Source: Lotus japonicus
Taxonomy: Eukaryota > Streptophyta > Magnoliopsida > Fabales > Fabaceae
Assembly (NCBI RefSeq): GCF_012489685.1
Contig: NC_080043.1
Span: forward strand, 15,432,223-15,496,222
DNA: 64,000 nt
Reading direction: 5' to 3'
In this document: positions 59,401 through 64,000 of the stretch, piece by piece
Position numbering within the stretch: the first letter of the stretch is position 1
Layout of the letters: each line of letters opens with the position of its first letter
Notes under the pieces: generated by a model
The model's database searches: none
Told to the model about the DNA's origin: nothing
What the model saw: only the letters and a program-made list of their open reading frames with translations
Program-made: the position numbers and the translations under genes

Positions 59401-61781
59401 AGACATATGACTATAGCACTGACTGCTTCAAAATTGCACCTTGTCGCTGGTAATGTATGAAGTTTCATGAATTCATCTTCAAACTCTACACATAATAATA
59501 TGCTTATGAATTCAATACGATGACGAAAACAAATAGCAATAACCAAATCCTATTATCTTCAAAACCTACATTTAAAAAATGCTGATGAACCCAATATAGC
59601 AATAACCTAAACATTTTCCCACTAGGTGGGATTTATCTGATCGAAAAAATTCCTCTAAAATGAGATTTCTCTGAAGTAAACATGTAAGGTGTCTACCTTT
59701 GAATCTTTTGGGGCTTAAGATTAAATCGTGATTTACTTTCAATTAAATAAAAGGCAGATAGATACACCTTTACTCGTTCACTTAGAGATGAGCTCACATT
59801 CGAGGATCCTTTTCCATGCATATTGGTAAAAAAAACATTTTCTTATTGGGATGTAGTATTATATGTTATTTTCCCTGATTGATGGTCTTTATACATTGAT
59901 GCACAATATCCTTTTATCTTCCTTTCTAGCACACTAATGCTTCTGGGCTCCATCTTATTTAGGACTCTTCGTCAATATCATATTGCTTTGTCACTTCAGA
60001 ATTATTCTGATTCAGAACTTCTTTCTATCTGTTCTACCTCACCTACTGCTGAGGGCCCAGATTTTGTGGATAATTTAAAAAGGTAAAATATATGGCTGAT
60101 TCTAATTTTAAATGCTTTAAGTTACTCTCCTCTTATTTCAAAATTTATCAGTCTTAAAATGGATAACTGATAATTTTTTGAATTATTGTCTTATATTTTT
60201 GTGAACAGTCCCTTGTAAATGTCGGGAATGAGGAATATGAAAATATCCTTTATTGAATTACTTGAGTCAATTTCACTCAGCATATTAGGTTAATAGGTTT
60301 ATATATCATTACTGTCCATGATTTTCAAGAAGAAATGCCAAATAAGCTGAAAGCATTCTCTAGGAAACCAAGGTAACAATGCTGTTTGAAACTAGCTGCT
60401 TATTTAATGATGAGTTAGTTCAAATAGTTTATGTTTCCAATGCCACTTGACCAATTCCAATTGTATGTGAGTTCCTACACTCCCCCAAGACAGTGAGTAG
60501 GCATTCTCCATCCTTAACCTTGGATATTATGTTCTCACATTCTGTACAGCTCAGCCCATTGGCAAATACATCAGCTAACTGAGCTTGTTTGGCCACATAG
60601 GTTGTTCACATCAATTCATTCTCCTGTTTTCCCTTTATCGTGTCCATCCACATCCATATGCTTTACTCGCCATGTTATATGGGGTTGTGGGTTGTGCTAA
60701 TTGCAAATTTATTGACGTAGTAGAATTGTATCTTCATCCTTCCAAGTAAGAAGGTGAAATCAAATTGCTGTGAATCCTAGCAAAAGTTATCAATGAATGC
60801 TTAAAAAATATTCTGACCATCTTTGACCACTAATCTTGTCTTACATCTCTCCATTGATTAATCTTGGAAGTACTTATCGGGATACACCGATTTACAACCT
60901 GTATTCTTCTTTCATGCTGGTAATCGCACTCACTCCTAGTTTTGGTTCTTGTCCATTGCCTCCATCTCAGCATTCAGATTGTTTCCGTATTTCATTGGAC
61001 AAAGCCTTGGATATGGTGGTAGGAATGACAATGTTATTTAGGCGTAGTTTGAAGGCTTTGTGAAACGGTTTGAATTTCTTAAAGTATAGGAAGTGTGCAA
61101 TGTATGTCTGGAGCTGATTTTCTCTTCAATGTTGAAATTTAAACTTATGAGTAGCCATTTTCACATTTCATATATCCGGATCTGATTTTGGGGAAATTGC
61201 ACCGACCTACACTAAGGTTTATCATTGTTGCACTGACCTCGCCCTCGCCTCTATTATTTAATAAGACACCAACCACCCTTACTTTATTGAGAACATTGCA
61301 CTAACCTCCCATTAGTTTTACTATCATTGCATCAACCTCCCCTTAGATTTATCATTTTAACACTCAACACCCCTCTGTCTTTCTAAATGATATATGAAAG
61401 AGCGGAGGTCCGTGCATTTTGCAAACTAGAGGGGAGGTCAGTGCAATAATGTCAAACCTCAAGGGAGGTGAATGCAATTACCCTCTGATTTTCTTCTCTG
61501 ATACATTCTCTGGCAGAAGCCCAAGATTGTTTGCTAGATTAAAATCATTTGCTCTTCTCTATGCATTTGAGTAGACTACTAAACTGATCTAAATCTATGT
61601 ACTGTCTATTGTTTTCCAGAACTTCATATATTTATGAATATCACTTGAAATAATGATCACATTTCCCATTATCAGGCAATGGAATTATTTGATTGAGCAT
61701 CCATACTGGACAGAAACCTTCCCCAAGAGACAGCCTCGAGTTTTTGCAAGGAGTGCTGATGGAAGGTGGAAAAGATGTTGA
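56428..61781 (+). CDS. NTAN1: Protein N-terminal asparagine amidohydrolase, 347 aa
   Basis: Nine exons: 56428-56490, 57245-57421, 58025-58089, 58221-58320, 58420-58458, 58558-58752, 59271-59449, 59963-60082, 61676-61781 (TGA at 61779-61781). All are GT/AG with consistent phases. The enzyme deamidates N-terminal Asn to Asp, the first step of the Asn/N-degron pathway, after which arginyl transfer and the PRT6 ligase act; it is cytosolic or nuclear in known cases. The catalytic Cys lies in GTDEATTCVGIVIRN (Cys about residue 90), matching the TTC of animal NTAN1. Other conserved blocks: VAHMDSPK, VHLIGGFEDVSLQ, VRTMCVLGHNTRKDSDGKTY, STSPTAEGPDFV. The start MIFVDGVPF is typical of plant homologues. 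Length (347 against ~310 in animals) is normal for plants. Intron 1 carries a SINE fragment and intron 8 a Mutator-like MITE. Confidence 0.95.
57096..57143 (-). mobile_element. Au-type SINE 3' fragment, 48 bp, TSD gtgtcattgtaca
   Basis: On the minus strand the insert ends gggataaggcttttgttgtt with GTT repeats, the known 3' end of the widespread Au SINE of plants. The exact 13-bp duplications gtgtcattgtaca (57083-57095 and 57144-57156) show an independent, strongly 5'-truncated insertion. It sits in intron 1 of NTAN1. Confidence 0.75.
61190..61483. mobile_element. Mutator-like MITE, 294 bp, TSD tctgatttt, in NTAN1 intron 8
   Basis: The left end GGGGAAATTGCACCGACCT and the right end (inverse of aggtgaatgcaattaccc) are inverted matches, with further paired words about cactgacctc. 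The exact 9-bp duplication tctgatttt is at 61181-61189 and 61484-61492. It lies about 190 bp upstream of the last-exon acceptor. No coding capacity. Confidence 0.85.
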
Positions 61782-62600
61782 TGACATTCTACATTGCTTG
61801 GGCCAACCCTTTTGAATAATTGGGTTGCCTTATTTTAATGTTCATCTCTCATTAGACATTTCATTTCCCATTTTTGCTGTTAGTTATCAAATTGTAATCG
61901 CCTGGTTTAGATTATTGTTTTCAACTAAAATGGTATGTAATTAGCATGGTCCTGGTGAAACTATCCACTTGGAAGGGAGTAAAGAAGGAATTTGCTTAAG
62001 CTAGGATGAAACGCTATGCTATTTGGATACCTGGTGACACAGCTGTTCATGAACATTAACAATACTTTTCTTATAGATTGAAATGAAAGTTAGCGAACGC
62101 ACAAAATGAAAGTTACCTAAACACACAAACTAATAATGGGAAGAGAAATGCAGTGAATATATTTTTTGGACCTGCCACGTGGAAATTACAAGTGAAATTG
62201 GAAAAATGGGGCATGGGAGATTCAAACTCAAGACCTGTAAGTAGCAAAACACGCATTTAACCGGTTCAGTTACATACATAATTGATATATACATCAAGCA
62301 AATTTAATTTATATAATTTCCTTGATCATCATCAACTTCATATATTCCTCTTCATCTCTCCAATCCACTCAGGAACCTCTCCTGAGAATGCCTGACTGAC
62401 GGAGGGGTAGACGGTGCACTGTTTGAAAACATGAGGGGTAGAAACGTCGACAAAAATAGAATAGGGGCAAAATTTGCACAAACTTGAAACATCAGGGGTC
62501 AAAAATGCTTTTTAGCCTTCATATTATAATGATGATGTGAAAGGATGCAAGGCTAATTATTTGCGAACATTGTTCTTTCCCATTATTTGTGCCTCCTAAA
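61782..62600. other. 3' flank of NTAN1 and a lone MULE-type end
   Basis: It contains the NTAN1 3' UTR. At 62385-62517 it holds the text gaaacatcaggggtcaaaaa followed by tgctttttagcc, an orphan right end of the same general style as the GGCTTAA elements. No left partner was found, so the element is truncated. Confidence 0.45.
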
Positions 62601-62615
62601 TTTTAGTAGAATAAT

Positions 62616-62880
62616 ATTAATTTTTTTTTACGGTCGGAAGAAACTCATTTATTCAATAGATAGACCAACTACCTCGGACGATAGAATACCCCTCAAACCG
62701 GGTGGGTAGTCTTCGATCCACACTAAACAAGGAAATGAAAGGGCAAATTTAGCTATAAAGTTAGCGGCCAAATTACCAGTCCTACGAACATGCAATAAAC
62801 GAAAAGAAACAAAATAACGAGACAAGAACACACGATCTGCAATAACTGAACACACGAAAATGCTTTATTTTAAAAGAAAA
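62616..62880 (-). pseudogene. 5'-truncated LINE: RNase H C-terminus
   Basis: The minus strand (open frame 62649-62855) reads RLLHVRRTGNLAANFIAKFA then PCLVWIEDYPPGLRGILSSE. HVRRTGN.AA...AK is the last conserved block of the LINE RNase H domain. A run of nine T on the plus strand at about 62619-62627 is its poly(A) tail in reverse. The rest of the element is absent. The target duplication was not resolved. Confidence 0.7.
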
Positions 62881-64000
62881 GAAGTTTGAATTTATTCAAA
62901 AGCTCAAATTATCTCAAAAGTAACAATTTTATTCTATTCTATAACAGTAATATTGTTGAATCCCAAATCTACTTTTGAAGATGGTTAGTTGAAAAGGATC
63001 ATGACTTGAGGTCACTTTGGGTATGTTTAAGTAAACAACATAATTAAACGTTTATGGTAATAAACATTTATTGCATGAGTACTTATTTATAAGCTAACTT
63101 GATAAGCTTATTAAAATTAGCAAAAAAAAAGTTAATAGGTATAAATGATTATTCATGGTGGTGTTCTAGGTTTTGCGTTGTTTGCAGTGTTGCGTCTACA
63201 TTTGAGGGATGAGGCTTCGTATTCTGCTTGGGCACGCTAGAAGAAGGAACCGTCAGTTAAGCTGTCCAATAATGTTGTCGCTTGCGTCGTCTGTCGCTTC
63301 ATCCTCTTTGACTACCGCTCTGTTTCACCAATCGTTGTTTGGGTCGCAATCCATCACGCCTTCTGTGGTGGATGGTGATCTAGATGGTGCACGATGGTGA
63401 GGACGTGGTTGTTGATGGTGCAAATGATCCCACGACAGTGTGTGGAGATGGTGTTGCGCTTTTTTTGGGCTCCCTTTCAGTCGTACCAACAGAGGATGAT
63501 CATGCAGCCAAGTCGCCAGCGGCTAGTCTTGAGGATGGTTGTTGTGTAGGCGCAGGTTAAGGGATTTCAGATGTGGTGTCCTATGCCTAGTTAAGGGAGT
63601 TGTTTCAAGCAATGTAGGATGGTCAGAAACATCTAGTTCCAGCATTGTGGGAAACCAGGTAGAGGGACTCGCTTTGGCTTTGTTCATATGTTATTTGCAA
63701 ATGATGAATGCAAGGCCAAAGCCATGCTTGATGGTTTTCGTCTCGGTGGGTCTTCCTTGTTTGTTTCAGCAGCAAAGGTCCTATTTTGAAGTGTGGGTCG
63801 TTGCATATTGGCACTGCTACAGGGCTTGAGGCTGTTCATGTGATTGGGGCGGCGTCGTCGGTGACCCGTTTGGACTATAAGTATGTTGACAAGGTGGCTG
63901 ATGAGGTGACATCGCTGTTGATGGTGGATGGGAAAGCTGATATCGCGTGTGCTCAAGTTGGTGGGTTTGTTGTTTTTGTGATAGGTGGAGAGAAGGCTGT
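62881..64000. other. Right end of window, no gene recognised
   Basis: From 63.16 kb the sequence is GC-richer and coding-like with frames on both strands (63209-63400 +, 63539-63829 +, 63684-63956 -). The plus strand reads pieces such as VLRLHLRDEASYSAWA with stops between, which might be a retroelement protein, for example a LINE ORF1, running out of the window. I cannot support a definite call. Confidence 0.3.

Overview
The window looks like nuclear DNA of a flowering plant, a eudicot and probably a legume. It is AT-rich, its genes are split by GT/AG introns of tens of bases to more than 3 kb, and it is full of plant transposable elements. The species is my inference from general sequence style and cannot be fixed from the window alone.

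Three conventional host genes are well supported. (1) 1-4701 (+): the 3' part of an EMSY-LIKE gene with an ENT domain, an Agenet/Tudor domain and a C-terminal helix; its start lies left of the window. (2) 38866-44412 (-): a three-exon SANT/Myb plus bromodomain protein of 698 residues. (3) 56428-61781 (+): a nine-exon protein N-terminal asparagine amidohydrolase (NTAN1) of 347 residues with the catalytic Thr-Thr-Cys. From memory these are the same three families as the consecutive Arabidopsis loci At2g44440 (EML4), At2g44430 and At2g44420, so the window appears to be a conserved gene block inflated by insertions.

The 34 kb between the first two genes are the unusual part. 4.7-8.8 kb holds a LINE RNase H relic and a Gypsy-like LTR start. 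8.82-16.83 kb is a tandem array of five units of about 1.28 kb. Each unit is a long inverted repeat (foldback), and diagnostic variants alternate B-A-B-A-B, so a dimer was duplicated. One unit was later split by a 1423-bp Mutator-like element. 16.85-31.4 kb holds three diverged direct copies of a locus read on the minus strand. Copies 1 and 2 carry intron-retaining MCM6 exon fragments upstream of half a PHD finger. Copy 3 has a complete PHD finger and an upstream basic exon but no MCM6 exons that I can see. 33.4-36.8 kb is a decayed autonomous Helitron (Rep plus Pif1-type helicase).

The interval between the bromodomain gene and NTAN1, and the introns of both genes, hold LINE pieces, two tRNA-derived SINEs, a piece of a Copia-like LTR element, a Stowaway-like MITE and more Mutator-like elements. 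At least five elements in the window show exact 9-bp target-site duplications, and most share the terminus GGCTTAA. The last 1 kb has no recognisable gene.
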